The translations under genes and the position numbers were made by a program. DNA of 64,000 bases from Melastoma dodecandrum (Eukaryota; Streptophyta; Magnoliopsida; Myrtales; Melastomataceae). Below, piece by piece: positions 12,001 to 24,128 of this stretch. How positions within the stretch are numbered: position 1 is the first letter of the stretch; the number at the start of each line of letters is the position of its first letter. The notes below the pieces were generated by a model. That model ran no database searches and was not told where the DNA came from. It saw only the letters and a program-made list of their open reading frames with translations. Location of the stretch: NCBI GenBank assembly GCA_029817715.1, contig JARUPY010000397.1, positions 5,084,001 to 5,148,000 of the forward strand, read 5' to 3'.

Positions 12001-15000
12001 TCAGAGTATGGTTCCCATGTAGCATTCTGGGGGTTCGCCATTAGTCCATTGCACCAAAAGATACGCCGCGCCCACATTGCCTTCTCGAACCAACTTTCTG
12101 TCTAGTACTTTAACTGGTTCAGCTGTCAAAAGCTGCTGACCATCCACTTCAGGAACAGAACACACAATAGGTGGCTGCCCTTCGTGTTTTCTAAGCAGAG
12201 ACACATGGAAAACAGGGTGTACCTTCACGTCTGTAGGCAACTGTAATCTATATGCAACAGTACCAACCTTAGCAACCACTGGAAATGGTCCAAAATATCG
12301 CGGAGCCAACTTTGCTGAGGACCTATAAGCCAGTGTTTTCTATTTATAAGGTTGCAGTTTGACATAAATAAGATCCCCCACTGCAAATTCTTTATCCGTT
12401 CTATGCTTATCAGCTTGAATTTTCATGCGATCTTGAGCTCTGTGCAGATGGAACCGAAGCATCTGTAGACAGTCCTCCCTAGCCCTCAATGCGCGATCAA
12501 CTGTCTCAACATTACTATCGCCCAAAACATAAGGCAAATGAACAGAAGGAGGCTGACCATATACAACCTCATATGGTGTCTTCTGAATTGCTGTATGAAA
12601 TGTGGTGTTATACCACCATTTCGCCAAAGGAATCCAATTCGCCCATTCCTTTGGTCTTTCGCCTGTCATACAGCGCAAATAAGTCTCGAGGCATTTGTTA
12701 ACCACTTCCGATTGGCCATCCGTCTGAGGATGGTAGCTGGACGATATCAAAAGATCCACTCGCTGCAGACGAAATAGCTCCTTCCAAAACGTGCTAACAA
12801 AGATATGATCTCTGTCAGAAACTATTGTCCTTGGCATTCCATGAAGCCTAAATATCTGGTCTAGGAATAGTTGCGCCACAGTTACAGCAGTAAAAGGGTG
12901 ACTGAGCAAAATAAAATGGGCATATTTACTCAGCCTGTCCACTATGACCAATATAATATCTTTCCCTCTTGATTTCGGTAGCCCTTCAATAAAATCCATT
13001 GACACATCTGTCCAAATAGTTTCAGGGATAGGTAATGGTTGGAGAAGACCTGCTTTCTTTTGTAAGAGTGGCTTACACTGCTGACAAATGGAGCAACTTC
13101 TGATATAATTCCTGATATCCCTTTTTAACTTCTTCCAATAAAACAGGGTAGACATCCGCTTTGTAGTAGCTTGCATACTCGAGTGCCCTCCTGTAGGTGT
13201 ATCATGTAGCAAGGAAATAATCTTCTGCCTCAACTCTTCATTACATCCAACAACCAATTTCCCTTTTCATCGCAATTCACCCTGGTTCCAAGTGTAATGA
13301 GGCCTAACAATTCCACTCTACAACTGCTGAATAAGAACTTGCAGTTGATCATCATGCTGCCAACTTTCTTTGATCTACAGTTGAAAGTCCTTGTTAACTT
13401 GTGATAAAATCAAGAACATAAACTCAAAACCTTGTACTCTCGATAAGGGATCTGCAGCAGCGTTTTCTTTCCCTTTTTTATACACTACTTCATAATCAAG
13501 GCCAAGCAACTTGGGTAGACATTTGCTCGGAAAAGCAGTAGTGATTTTCTGTTCCAACAAATACGTCAAACTAAAATGGTCAGTCTTGATCACAAAATGT
13601 CTTCCAGTAAGATATGGCTTCCACTTTTCGATAGCAAAAAACCACTGCCATTAGCTCTTTCTCACAGGTGGAACTCCCCTGCATCTTTTGTGAAAAAGCC
13701 TTACTAATATAAGCAATTGGGTGACCTTTTGTGTTAAAACAGCGCCCATACCTGTGCCCGAAGCATCTGTTTCAATCACAAATTCCTTAGCAATGTTAGG
13801 AAGAGCTAAGACCGGTGCTGTACTCATAGCTAGTTTAAGTTGTTGGAAAGCTGTTGCAGCTGCTTGATCCCATCTAAAGGCATTCTTCTTCAACAAGTTT
13901 GTCAAAGGCTTACTAATAAGGCCATACCCTTGAATAAACTTCCTGTAGTAACCCGTCAAACCCAAAAACCCCCCTCAATTCCTTCACAGTCATGGGTTCC
14001 GGCCAATTAGTCGTCGCCTTTATCTTGTTCGGATCTGTTTGCACCCCCCTCTCTGATATCACATGACCAAGATACTCCACTTCTTTTGTGCCAAAAACAC
14101 ACTTGGTCATCTTAGCATATAGAGTGTTGTGCCTCAAAAAACTCAAGACAGTTTTAACATGGCACACATGCTCACTCAAAGATTTACTATAGATCATGAT
14201 ATCATCAAAAAATACCAAAACAAATTTCCTTAGGTGCGGTCTGAAAATGGAGTTCATAAGGTGCTGAAACGTAGATGGCGCATTAGTTAAACCAAATGGC
14301 ATCACCAAAAATTCATAGTGACCTTCGTGAGTGCGAAAAGCAGTCTTTGGGATATCCCTTGGTGCCATTCTGATCTACCAATAACCAGACCTTAAATCAA
14401 TCTTAGAAAACAGAGCTGCACCATGAAGTTCATCCAATAATTCTTCTATTATTGGCATAGGAAACTTATCTTTCACTGTAGCCTTGTTAAGCTCTCTATA
14501 ATCGATACATAACCTCCATGAGCCATCCTTCTTCTTAACCATCACTATAGGAGAGGAAAAAGCACTTTGGCTGGGTCTGATAACGCCTGCTGTAAGCATT
14601 TCCTTCACCATATTTTCAATGGAGTCTTTCTGCACTACCGAGTATCTGTAAGGATGGACATTAATAGGTGAAGTGCCTTCCTTCAGATGAGTTGGATGAT
14701 CATGCACCCTGTGTAGTGGCAGAGTGGTCGGTTCTTGAAAAATATCATCAAACTCCTGCAAAAGCTGCTGCAATTCTGGATACAGTGGAGGTGAAACTGT
14801 AGAAAACTCATCTGTCGTTGATTTAATAGAAACAGCAAACAATTGCACCGACTGTGAATTCTTACACACAAGGCCTTTCAACTCTTTTTCATTCATCCAA
14901 TTGAAAGTTCCTGTTTTCCCTCCTCTCAACACATGCTTTCGCCCTTTATACTTAAACTCCATCCTCAATTGTGTAAAGTCCCACAAAACAGGTCCAAGGG

Positions 15001-15094
15001 ATGATAACCACTGGACTCCCAAAATCATGTCACATGTCCCTAGCGAGACCAACATTATATCCGTGCTAAAACTTTCCCCCCCTGTAGCTCCCAC
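12001..15094 (-). pseudogene. Chromovirus pol: protease end, RT, RNase H, integrase, chromodomain
   Basis: Broken frames in minus-strand order. 15094-14375 holds the protease tail and start of reverse transcriptase ([29 protein letters not shown]). 14368-13913 is the RT centre with FFDDIMIYS as active site. 13965-13651 is the RT thumb and RNase H start ([17 protein letters not shown]). 13593-13375 is the RNase H end. 13257-12340 is integrase: zinc-binding HDTPTGGHSS...CSICQQC and DDE residues in MDFIEG, VSDRD and GQSEVVN. 12309-12001 is a C-terminal domain (VKVHPVFHVSLL) plus a chromodomain-like VLVQWTN segment. Stops or frame changes between blocks prevent a full polyprotein. Confidence 0.9.
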
Positions 15095-16392
15095 TGGAAG
15101 CCTTTACACATAGAACAATAATAAATTGTTTCACCATTGGCCACAGAGACATCAACAGGGTAACTTGGCGTGATCACACAACCCAAACGCTTAGCCGTAT
15201 TCTTATCTAAGAAATTGTGTGTACTTCCTGAATCGATAAGAATGTTAACTTTGCTGCCCTTTACTTTACCAGTCACCTTCATCGTTTGATATACTGTATT
15301 CCCAGTAATCGCATTCAAGGATATCAATGGTGGAAACGTGTCCTCTGCTGCCTGTTCAGCACTTTCACCTGCCTCACACTCATCACTTGTTTCTTCAGTA
15401 AGAACCTCCACGCTATGCAACTGTGCCTTACATTTATGACCTGGGATAAATTTTTCTGGGCAGAAAAAGCAGAGATTCTTAGCTCGTCTATCCGCAATGA
15501 ACTCAGGAGTCAGTTGCCGTCTACTGAATTTTGTCATCTCTGTTGATGGTTTAGGTAGAATAGCTTGTGGAGATGCAGATTGACTGTAAGTTTTCGCTAA
15601 AGGCCTGTCAAACACAGATCTGTTTCTCCTGTGAATAGAAGATAACAAATTCTCTTGCAACCGAGCCAATGTATAGGCATCAATCAAAGTTTGCGGCCGA
15701 AACATACGCACTGCAGTCTGTACATCAATTCTTAGCCCACTCAGAAAACAACTCAAAGCCTGTTTTTCAGATAGATCCATGCGCACTAATAATGCATCAA
15801 ATTTTTCTTGGTAGACATCCACTCCTCCAGCTTCCTCATGCCTCAAACTCATCAACTCGGCTATCGAATCATCATAAGGTTGGCCCCCAAACCGAGCCAG
15901 GATCATAGACCTGTACTCCTCCCAACTAGGCCATTTACCCTGCGGCCGCGCTTTCATAACAGACTGGTGCCATACTAAAGTTTTCCCTTCCAAATGCACT
16001 GAAACTATTTTTACCTTTATATCAGCTGGTGTAGCATCCACTTCAAAGAATTGTTCACACTTATAAATCCAGCCCTGCACCTCCTCACCCCTGAATCTAG
16101 GAAAATCTATCTTTGAGAAGCGAGCGTAATTAGATTGAACACTTCCCTGATTATGCAGACTACCGCTGTGAAGTCCTCTCTGTTCCCGAATAGGACTATC
16201 CTCCAGATCATTCAACTTAGTATTCATTTCCTGGAGCTGTGTAGTAACCCGCAACATGGTTTCCCGTTGTGCCCGCATTTCGTCACGAAACTCAGCTTGT
16301 TGCTGTTGTTGTTGGGTGAGAAACTCAGTCCAAGATTCCTTCATCGTCTTCTGGAATTCGTCCATTACTAACTGCGTTTTGGTAACAACCAT
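15055..16392 (-). pseudogene. Chromovirus gag and protease region
   Basis: A 445-codon open frame starts with a Gln-rich helical segment, then a retrotransposon gag domain (GWIYKCEQFFEVD, ARFGGQPYDDSIAELMSLR). A CCHC-like zinc knuckle follows (CFFCPEKFIPGHKC), then the aspartic protease motif ILIDSGSTHNFL. The frame leaves the family pattern near 15090, where the neighbouring frame continues with the protease end. The ATG lies only a few bases from the truncated LTR, so the true gag start is uncertain. Confidence 0.85.
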
Positions 16393-16398
16393 GGACGG

Positions 16399-16765
16399 TG
16401 CAACAATCGGAGAAGGACAAAGAATGGAAGAAGGGCTGATTGGAGAAAGAAGTCAGCCGAACCTTTCATTCAATCAAGAGCTTGTAGAATACAAGCAAGA
16501 TACAGAGCAAGGAAGAAGATTCAACGGAATTCGACAACCCAACTACTAGCTTACTCAACTCCTTCTTATGGCTAAATGCCCTGTAACTACTTTGTAACTA
16601 ACCAACTTCTACAATTCAATGAAACAGTGAAAACAATATTTGTTTCTTCTGCCTCTCACCTTTGTATCACTTCAGCTCCTCTTCTACTTCACCGCAGCCT
16701 CTGTTCCATAGCACGCTTCAGCTCCTCGCCTGTCTTCATAACAGCTCCTCCTCCGTTCCATAGCA
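16399..16765 (-). repeat. 5' LTR of the chromovirus (367 bp, inner end deleted)
   Basis: It matches the other LTR from its outer TGCTATGGAACGG start through most of its length. It stops about 20 bp short at the inner end and runs directly into gag sequence. No tRNA-complementary primer-binding site is visible there. A deletion that removed the LTR tail and the leader explains this. Confidence 0.85.
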
Positions 16766-18943
16766 ATCACCTTCATGCTTTCTTCAGCTATCTGCTGAGT
16801 GATCTCAACCCTCCCCTCCCCCATCCTCAAAGGTGGTTCTATCATTTAGCACGTAGCTTCCATTATTTCAATGCTCTTATGTTGGACCCAATTATGAGCT
16901 TTCAGGTGCACCATGACATGAGCGTCCCCTTTCTCACTGCTTGGTGTTAACCGGTAATAACTCTTACTTCACCGGTAATATGTTAAGTAGTGATAGCAGC
17001 AGCGCACCCATCATAAAGGCCTTAAAGAACAATGTCATGGTGATTGAGTTGGATCTCTGGCTCAATGCGGGAAGAGATAGAGTGGATGTTTTTCATGGGG
17101 GTATCAACAGAGCTGGTCTCTCTTATTTTCTGTTTAGCCATGCAATAACTCTGTGACTGATGCTGCAGTCTTTAACGTACAGAACATTGACGTCTCCAGT
17201 GGACCTGGCCTAATGTCTGCATGCCGCCAAGGACTATGTTTTTCATGCTTCTGACTACCCAGTTGTTCTAACATTTGAAAATTATCTGACTCCATTTCTT
17301 CAATCCAAAGTGGCTAAGGTTTGTCTATGAATGACTGCTATTTTTTCCCCTCCTATATTTGGCACTGGTAAATGACCCAAAACGATAATTCAATCACTCT
17401 ACAGTTGGTCACAAAGATTTTTGGTTCAATGCTACTCCGACCAGAAACAGGTCCTACAGCGGAATTCCCTTTGCCTGATTTTCTGAAAACGAGAATCTTA
17501 ATTTCTACAAAGCACCAAAAGAGTATCTTGAAAGTTAAAAGAGTATTGAAGAAGAAAATGAGTTGGATCAGGTGAATTCCCCAAAGAAGTATCCTCAGGA
17601 ACTTCATCATGTGCTGAAAGAATTATGAATTATTACTTGGAACATATTCGATCAACAATTTGTGTGCAGGATGAACAGTCCGCACAACAAGAGCAAGATG
17701 AAATTGAGGCCAATGTATTCCCAGAATATAGGCACTTGATTTCTATCCATGCAGGAAACCCTAAAGGTGGTGTTGAGGGCCACATGAGAATCGACCCGAC
17801 CAGGGTTAGACGTCTCAGCTAGAGCGAACAAGAGACTGGCAGAAGGAAATATTTGCTAGCTCTCGCTTATTATCATGGTTTTGTGGAATGTTTGTCTAGA
17901 TGATGTTAACCTAATCCATTCCTGCATAGGTGGCTGTGCTGATTTTATAAAAATAGTTCATGACATTAAGGTGGTGGAAATTAATGATAAATAAGAGCAA
18001 ACATTTTCTTGGCTGTAGATTTTTGCAGAGGAACTTGCTTCGGATATATCCTAAGGGACTTTGATTCGACTCTTCTAATTACAACCCATTCCTCTGGTGG
18101 GTACACGGAGCAAAAATGGTGGCATTCAACATGCAGGTCTGCTCTCTTCGCCTGCAGAGTCATCCATCATCCATCACCTGCCTTCCTTTGGTTTATTCCT
18201 GGATAGTGTGTAGTTGTAGTTTGTCGTCATTAATCATGTCCTCAATCGCGGTGCCTAACCTGATATGAGTTCATATCTTTGGACTGGACAGAAGGGATAT
18301 GGCAATTGGCAAATACATTGGATAACGCAAGGAATGTTCAGGGGCAATGGCGGACGTGGCTATATCAGGAAGTCAGATCTTCTGATGAATCCGGCTGACA
18401 TATTTGATCTCAGGAAGACGCTGCCTCATAAGACCATCTTGAAGGTCACTTGTATACATGTGAAGGGGCGGCATCTCGATTTTGGGAAGACTCATTTAAA
18501 TAAGTTCTCTCCCCGCCCCAGATTTCTACGCGAGGGTAGGCTGACAAGCCCGAGTGTCGGTGCCTTGTTAATCATCATTTCATATGCTTCTATAGGGAAA
18601 GTTGTGATGCAGGTATATCTCATGTGAAATGAGTCGGACAGATCGGGATTGCAGGAGTCACTGCAGACTCGGTCATGAAAAGGACAAAGTCAATCAAGGA
18701 TGACCGGATACCGTCGTGGAACGATGAGTTTTAAGTTCCCAATGACAGTTCCAGAGGTGGCGGTCTTAAGAATAGAATTTCTGGAGTACGACACAACCAA
18801 GGGTGCCCGGCTTTGGTGTGCAGACTTGCTTGCCGGTGGCGGAGCTGAGGGAAGGTATCCGAGCAGTCCCTTTGCACAGCCGCAAGCGAGAGGGATACCA
18901 ATCGGGAAAGCTATTCATGCGTTTCTGGTTTCATACTCCTTAG

Positions 18944-19797
18944 TTTTTCACAGCCTGCTGTGGTGGGATTAAAATTATTCACTTGGTTCCAATCCAATCT
19001 AAAGTTCCATTTGTTCCTAAATTTTTTTCTCCAATTACACTTATAACATAACTCCATCGAGTAAATAATTTCGAAATTTTGAAAATAAGGTTTCGAAATC
19101 GAAGTTCGATTTTCAAACAATATTCTTAAGTCCGATTTCAAAAAATAAAAAATAAAAAAGTGACGTCAGAGTTACAAAGTCGGACTTACATTTTAAACAA
19201 AGTAATACTTTATAAATTTGATTTGCGGACATTATTTTTTGAATTTTGAAACTATCTCCCGTATTTAACAAATTTTCTTCAGATGACTACCTTAAAATGA
19301 AACAAAGTCTCATAAATAAGGAGTTTTGTATAGAAATACAGTTAGTTTTTTAAAAAAATTTACGAAATACGGTCCGAGTTTCGTAAAATACGGTTTTACC
19401 GTAAAAACCGCTCCCCTCAAAATACAAAGAGGACGGGTAAGGTAAAAAGGCAGAAATCCGCCCCTATGGGCATTCCAATGATGCGCATGAATGCGCGTTT
19501 GTTTCGTCGGAACTTACGAGATACGTTCTCCGGGTAGGTGTATTTTATTGTTTATCTCAATTATATTATACGTGCTGCGAGTTGATTTGGGCTAAAATTT
19601 AATTATTTTATCTTCCGCCCTAAAACTAACAGGTGAGAGGGCTTGATTTTCTGCAACTTGAGGGGCACACAATTTCCATATTTGAGCGAATCCTTCTGCT
19701 CATATCACGCTGTGCCACCCAAATATATTCATACATACATATATATATATATACACGCACGGAGAGGGAGGGAGATCATCAGATCCATCCGACAGCC
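18944..19797. other. Intergenic DNA with a foldback-element end and PDC promoter
   Basis: AT-rich DNA follows the PLC stop. At about 19340-19400 a T-rich/A-rich block (TTTTTTAAAAAAATTTACG...) followed by CCGCCCCTATG near 19458 resembles the ends of the foldback element at 61.15-61.8 kb. An (AT)n tract at 19734-19752, about 45-65 bp before the PDC start codon, may act as TATA region or lie in the leader. Confidence 0.5.
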
Positions 19798-22074
19798 ATG
19801 GAAGCAATCCTGTGCCCTTCCCCTGCTCCCGACTCTTCTCACTTCCTCAACGGCAAAAACACCAACATCTGCTGCCCTTCCAAAACTCAGTCCGCTCCCT
19901 CCCCTGCCGTCGCTGCCTCCTCCGAGGCCACCCTCGGCCGCCACCTGGCCCGCCGCCTCGTCGAGATCGGCGTCGCAGATGTCTTCTCCGTCCCCGGTGA
20001 CTTCAACCTCACTCTCCTCGATCACCTCATTGCCGAGCCAGGCCTCAACAACATCGGCTGCTGCAACGAGCTCAATGCCGGTTACGCAGCCGACGGTTAT
20101 GCCAGGGCACGTGGCGTGGGCGCTTGCGTCGTGACTTTCACCGTCGGCGGCCTCAGCGTCATCAATGCCATCGCCGGTGCTTACAGCGAGAACCTCCCTG
20201 TCATCTGCATCGTCGGCGGTCCCAACACGAACGACTATGGGAGTAACCGGATCCTGCACCACACCATTGGGTTGCCCGATTTCACCCAGGAGCTCCGCTG
20301 CTTCCAAACTGTGACCTGCTACCAGGTTAGTTCAGTCCTCTTTGGGTCTGTGTATTCTATAATGCGGTTTCTTTTCCGATTAATGGTCCGAATGCAAGGA
20401 ACTTCTGTCAATTTACGAGTATTTTAGGCGGTCGTGAATAACCTAGAAGATGCCCATGAACAAATCGACAAAGCCGTTTCGACCGCCCAGAGGGAAAGTA
20501 AGCCCGTGTACATTAGCATCAGCTGTAACTTACCTGGCATACCTCACCCGACGTTCAGCAGAGAACCGATTCCATTCTCTATCTCAGACACGTATCGCCA
20601 TCCGATTTTCTCTTTGTTGAGGTCTGTTTGTTCTGGACTCTGGTGTAACGCCGCAATAATTCGATGTAACAGGATAAGCAACCGTGTTGGACTGGAAGCA
20701 GCTGTTGAGGCGACGGTGGCCTTTCTCAACAATGCAGTGAAGCCGGTTCTTGTCGGCGGGCCCAAGCTCCGTGTTGCTAAGGCCTGTGAGGCATTCATGG
20801 AATTGGTTGATGCCAGTGGTTACCCTGTGGCAATAATGCCTTCTGCCAAAGGACTCGCCTGTGAACAACATCCTCAATTCATTGGAACCTACTGGGGAGC
20901 AGTGAGCACTGCTTTCTCTTCTGAGATAGTTGAATCCGCCGACGCCTATCTGTTTGCCGGACCCATATTCAACGATTACAGCTCCGTGGGCTACTCGCTC
21001 CTCCTCAAGAAGGAGAAGGCGATTATTGTCCATCCAGACAGGGTGGTCGTGGCTAACGGCCCTACTTTCGGATGTGTCCTCATGAAGGATTTCCTCAGCT
21101 CCCTTGCTAAGAAGATCAATTTCAATGGTACTGCCCATGAAAACTATCGCCGCATATACATTCCCGATGGCATCCCCCTCAGATGTGATCCTGAGGAACC
21201 TCTAAGAGTGAACATTCTCTTCCAACATATACAGAAGATGCTTTCTGATGATACGGCCGTGATTGCTGAGACCGGAGACTCCTGGTTCAACTGTCAGAAG
21301 CTCAAGTTGCCGAAAGGATGCGGGTACGTAACGTGAAACCGGCTCTTCTTACATTCATAAGATATAATTCGAAGTAAAATTTTGGGTCACTGAGTGATGC
21401 AGTTATGAGTTCCAAATGCAATACGGCTCCATCGGGTGGTCAGTTGGTGCCACCTTAGGATACGCACAGTCGGTACCGGAGAAGAGAGTCATCGCCTGCA
21501 TCGGGGATGGGAGCTTCCAGGTTTGGTTATTTTCATGATTCTTTTACCCTTGGACGTGTGTCACCCATCAGAGAATCTTGTCTGTGTTTTAAGCCTGCGA
21601 GAAGCCTGGCGATGATTGAGATAGATGTCCTCTGGTTACAGGTGACCGCACAAGATATATCGACAATGATCCGATGCGGGCAAAGGAGCATCATCTTCCT
21701 GATTAATAATGGGGGGTACACAATAGAAGTAGAGATCCACGACGGCCCCTACAACGTGATAAAGAACTGGAACTATACAGGGTTGGTGGACGCCATCCAC
21801 AACGGGGAAGGGAAGTGTTGGACAGCAAAGGTAGGGACTACCTCCTCGGTGTCGACTGTTAACACGAGCAGAGGATGAGCCGTTTTACATGCCAACAATG
21901 CAGGTGAGATGCGAGCGGGAGCTGATCGAAGCCATAACCACGGCCACGGAAGAGAAAGTGGACTGCCTGTGCTTTATCGAGGTCATTGTTCACAAAGACG
22001 ACACCAGCAAAGAGCTGCTGGAATGGGGATCGAGAGTCTGCTCGGCTAACAGCCGCCCACCAAATCCACAGTGA
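19798..22074 (+). CDS. PDC: Pyruvate decarboxylase
   Basis: Six exons (19798-20325, 20428-20591, 20673-21323, 21403-21520, 21642-21830, 21904-22074) with consistent phases encode 606 residues, the normal length. The enzyme converts pyruvate to acetaldehyde and CO2 in the cytosol using thiamine diphosphate and Mg2+, the first step of ethanolic fermentation under low oxygen. The N-terminal pyrimidine-binding domain has [16 protein letters not shown] and the catalytic Glu in [17 protein letters not shown]. The central domain includes [13 protein letters not shown]. The C-terminal domain has the diphosphate motif GDGSFQ...NNGGYTIE, split by the intron at 21521. It ends [16 protein letters not shown], as plant PDCs do. 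No disabling change seen. Hypoxia induction is usual for the family; I cannot confirm a response element. Confidence 0.95.
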
Positions 22075-23595
22075 AGGAGAGGAGCCATTTTTTTTTTCTC
22101 CTTTTTTATAAGCCAGGGATTGTATTGGCCTTGTTGTTTCTCACTAAAAGTTTTCAGGGGTGGTGGATGCCCCGTGAAGGGCATGCGAATAAAGTAATAA
22201 CCACCAGAATGTGAGAGGCATCATCATTTTCCGCCAAAACATTTTTTTTTTTTGTTCCTACATTCAATTCAATTCAACACATTATATTTTACATGTCGTA
22301 AGCTGTTACTTCTTCTTTTGACATGTATTAACGATCCTACCTACGTCTTCTTCCTCATTACACCATCAAATTTCACCTCTACCATTCTATGAGTCACCTC
22401 TCTTTTCTCGACGTAATCTTCTTCTATCGACTTGGACGTATCTAACACCGTTTCACATGATATTTATGAAAAATCTCCTATTTGATACCTTCATTCAATT
22501 TCATTGCTTCAAACGTTACTGTTTCTAAATCAACGTTTAAGAGCCAATTTACTTGTAATTGACTCCTCATAATCAGATGTCGATTATTGTTTACGTCATC
22601 CCAACCGTCAAGCATACGACCATTTCCGTATATGAGCAAATTTATGAAAAATCAATACCAAAGATCGAGATGCGTGCCGTATCTTTGACAAACACTCAGA
22701 AAATATACAAAACATGCATTTACAAGGACAAGCATTAATCCTAAATCGAACATTAAAAAACAACCACAACAACTAAAGCCTAAATTGAACACTAAATTGA
22801 AAAAAAAAAACATTGAACCAAATGCTAACCCTAAATCGAATTCTAAATTAAAAAATAATAATTACTTTAATTTGAAACCAAAAACCTAATAAATAATCTA
22901 ATAATCAAAAATTAAACCCATATCCTAAAAAACCACAAATAATCTACGAATTCGGCGGATTTGGAGGGGGAGCCACCTTGTGGGAGAAAGGATCTAAATG
23001 GGGAGGGCACGAGAGTCAGCCACGGGCACGGTCCACCGCCGAGAGTCGAGCACAGGCATCATGGAGTCAAGGACTCCCAAGATGCTAGGAAGGTAGCAAG
23101 TACCCAAGGTGAACTCGCTCGCTGCTTCGAGCAGAACAGAAGAACTCGATGCTAGGGCGGTAGCAAGTTCTCACAAAATGTTGGTTTATCATTCTAAGAG
23201 GAATTTTTCAAAATGTTGAACACTCAAACACATTGTGTGAGAAATCGCTATTTTAAGTAGCGAATTACTTCGACCATAAAAAATTTTACTCCTTGAAGCG
23301 GTGGTTATGCATCATGGCCAGAAACTCACTAGAGTTTACGATAATAAATCTAAAGTTTTCAAACTTGTTACCTGGAAAGAAATTTGTCGAACCAACCATA
23401 GGGATGTAGAAAGCAGCTCCTTTTTGTTTACCATCACGAGCTTTCCATGTGGATCGTCCCCCCAGCCCCCGTTTCCCGTTGTCTTTTGCCCTCTTCTTAC
23501 TTCGCTTCTCTCCTTGCTTGATCGGATGTGATGTCTCCTCCTGTGGTGTGTGTCCCAGGGAATTTTGTCATTACCGTCCCCTCTAATCCAACCCC
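22075..23595. other. PDC 3' region and AT-rich intergenic DNA
   Basis: AATAAAGTAATAA at about 22189-22201 is a likely polyadenylation signal for PDC. Around 22737-22930 short repeats built on CCTAAATYGAA...AAATTGAA occur. A small GC-richer island at 22955-23165 has an open frame without family likeness. Nothing else recognised. Confidence 0.5.
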
Positions 23596-23599
23596 AAGT

Positions 23600-23895
23600 A
23601 ATAATAAAATATAGAACAAATTAGCAAATTTATTATGTATTATACCAATTTTTTTCTATCTATCACGTTTTATGAAACGCTTCGAAATCATATCTGTACT
23701 TAGTCCGTTATAATAAATCCATCCTCCGATAGTGTCGCAAATAACGGCGTTCTACGTGTCATCCATGTTGGCACATACACATGTTTCTCCAAGGCCAAAT
23801 TAGCAAATTTATCATGTACTATACCCAATTTTTTCAATCTATCTCGTTCATTGAAATGCTTTGAAACCATATATGTACTTACTCCATTATGTTAA
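23600..23895. repeat. Tandem partial copies of a MITE-like repeat
   Basis: Two related blocks start AAATTAGCAAATTTATYATGTAYTATACC (in part) at about 23620 and 23800. They continue with a shared ...GAAATGCTTTGAAACCATAT.TGTACTTA segment. The same family occurs in inverted form at 25.3-26.1 kb. The blocks encode nothing. Confidence 0.7.
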
Positions 23896-24128
23896 GGCCA
23901 AATTAACAATTATATCTTATATTATACCCCATTTTTTCGATCTATCATGTCATTTGAAACCTATCGTACAGTTAAGACGTTATTTCGACGTTATAATCCA
24001 TTAGCTCCCCTTCTGACGGAGTCCGACGTGTCCGCACACGTGGCTATGACCACGTTAAAAGTCACCGTTAGCCAAACGATAAGATAGATTGGAAAAAATG
24101 GAAAAAGTACAAGATTGCTAATTAGGCC
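23896..24128. mobile_element. MITE-like element with GGCC ends (233 bp)
   Basis: The left end GGCCAAATTAACAATTATAT and right end ...GCTAATTAGGCC are imperfect inverted repeats that continue inward (ATTTTTTCGATCTATC against GATAGATTGGAAAAAAT). The interior holds CGACGTGTCCGCACACGTGG. It has no coding capacity, as expected for a non-autonomous terminal-inverted-repeat element. The superfamily is not clear. Confidence 0.65.

Larger units (their letters stand above)
11420..16765 (-). mobile_element. Ty3/gypsy chromovirus, short-LTR type, defective
   Basis: A 5.35-kb LTR retrotransposon sits in reverse orientation inside PLC. Two direct repeats (11420-11809 and 16399-16765) are its LTRs. Between them on the minus strand lie gag, protease, reverse transcriptase, RNase H, integrase and a C-terminal chromodomain, the gypsy order. 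LTRs under 400 bp with a chromodomain fit the Reina-like branch of chromoviruses, though I cannot place it firmly. The polyprotein is interrupted by stops and frame changes. The LTRs differ at many positions, so insertion is not recent. The inner end of the 5' LTR and the primer-binding site appear deleted. Confidence 0.92.
11415..16770 (-). repeat. 5-bp target site duplication ATCAC around the chromovirus
   Basis: ATCAC lies at 11415-11419 directly before the left LTR and again at 16766-16770 directly after the right LTR. Removing the element and one copy restores the open PLC frame. This shows the insertion site exactly and that the event was ordinary integrase-mediated insertion. Confidence 0.93.
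11168..18943 (+). pseudogene. PLC: Phosphoinositide-specific phospholipase C, split by a retrotransposon
   Basis: Plant PI-PLC cleaves PIP2 at the plasma membrane to give inositol phosphate and diacylglycerol. Here the EF-hand-like N-terminus is intact from ATG 11168 (MSKQAYIF..., SLRHLNIFQGKGHH to 11419). The frame is then interrupted by a chromovirus at 11420-16765. It resumes with HAFFSYLLSDLNPPLPHP at 16770. Later blocks are in order: X domain (VHHDMSVPF, TGNNSYFTGN, IELDLW, ~16905-17080; SDYPVVLTFENYLTP ~17250-17295; ISTKHQK ~17500); Y domain (EYRHLISIHAG ~17725, QRNLLRIYPKG ~18028, QGMFRGNGGRGY ~18330); and C2 domain (RHLDFGKTHL ~18470, DDRIPSWNDEF ~18700, GIRAVPLHSRKREGY ~18855), ending at TAG 18941-18943. 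Other damage: a one-base frame change after VHHDMSV, stops in the Y domain, and Asn in place of the catalytic His of TGHNSYLTGN. Clearly non-functional. Confidence 0.9.

Noticed and set aside
19729..20307. A 192-codon minus-strand open frame
   Set aside because: It is antisense to PDC exon 1, which is well supported by motifs and splice phases.
20584..21138. A 184-codon minus-strand open frame
   Set aside because: Antisense shadow of PDC exon 3.
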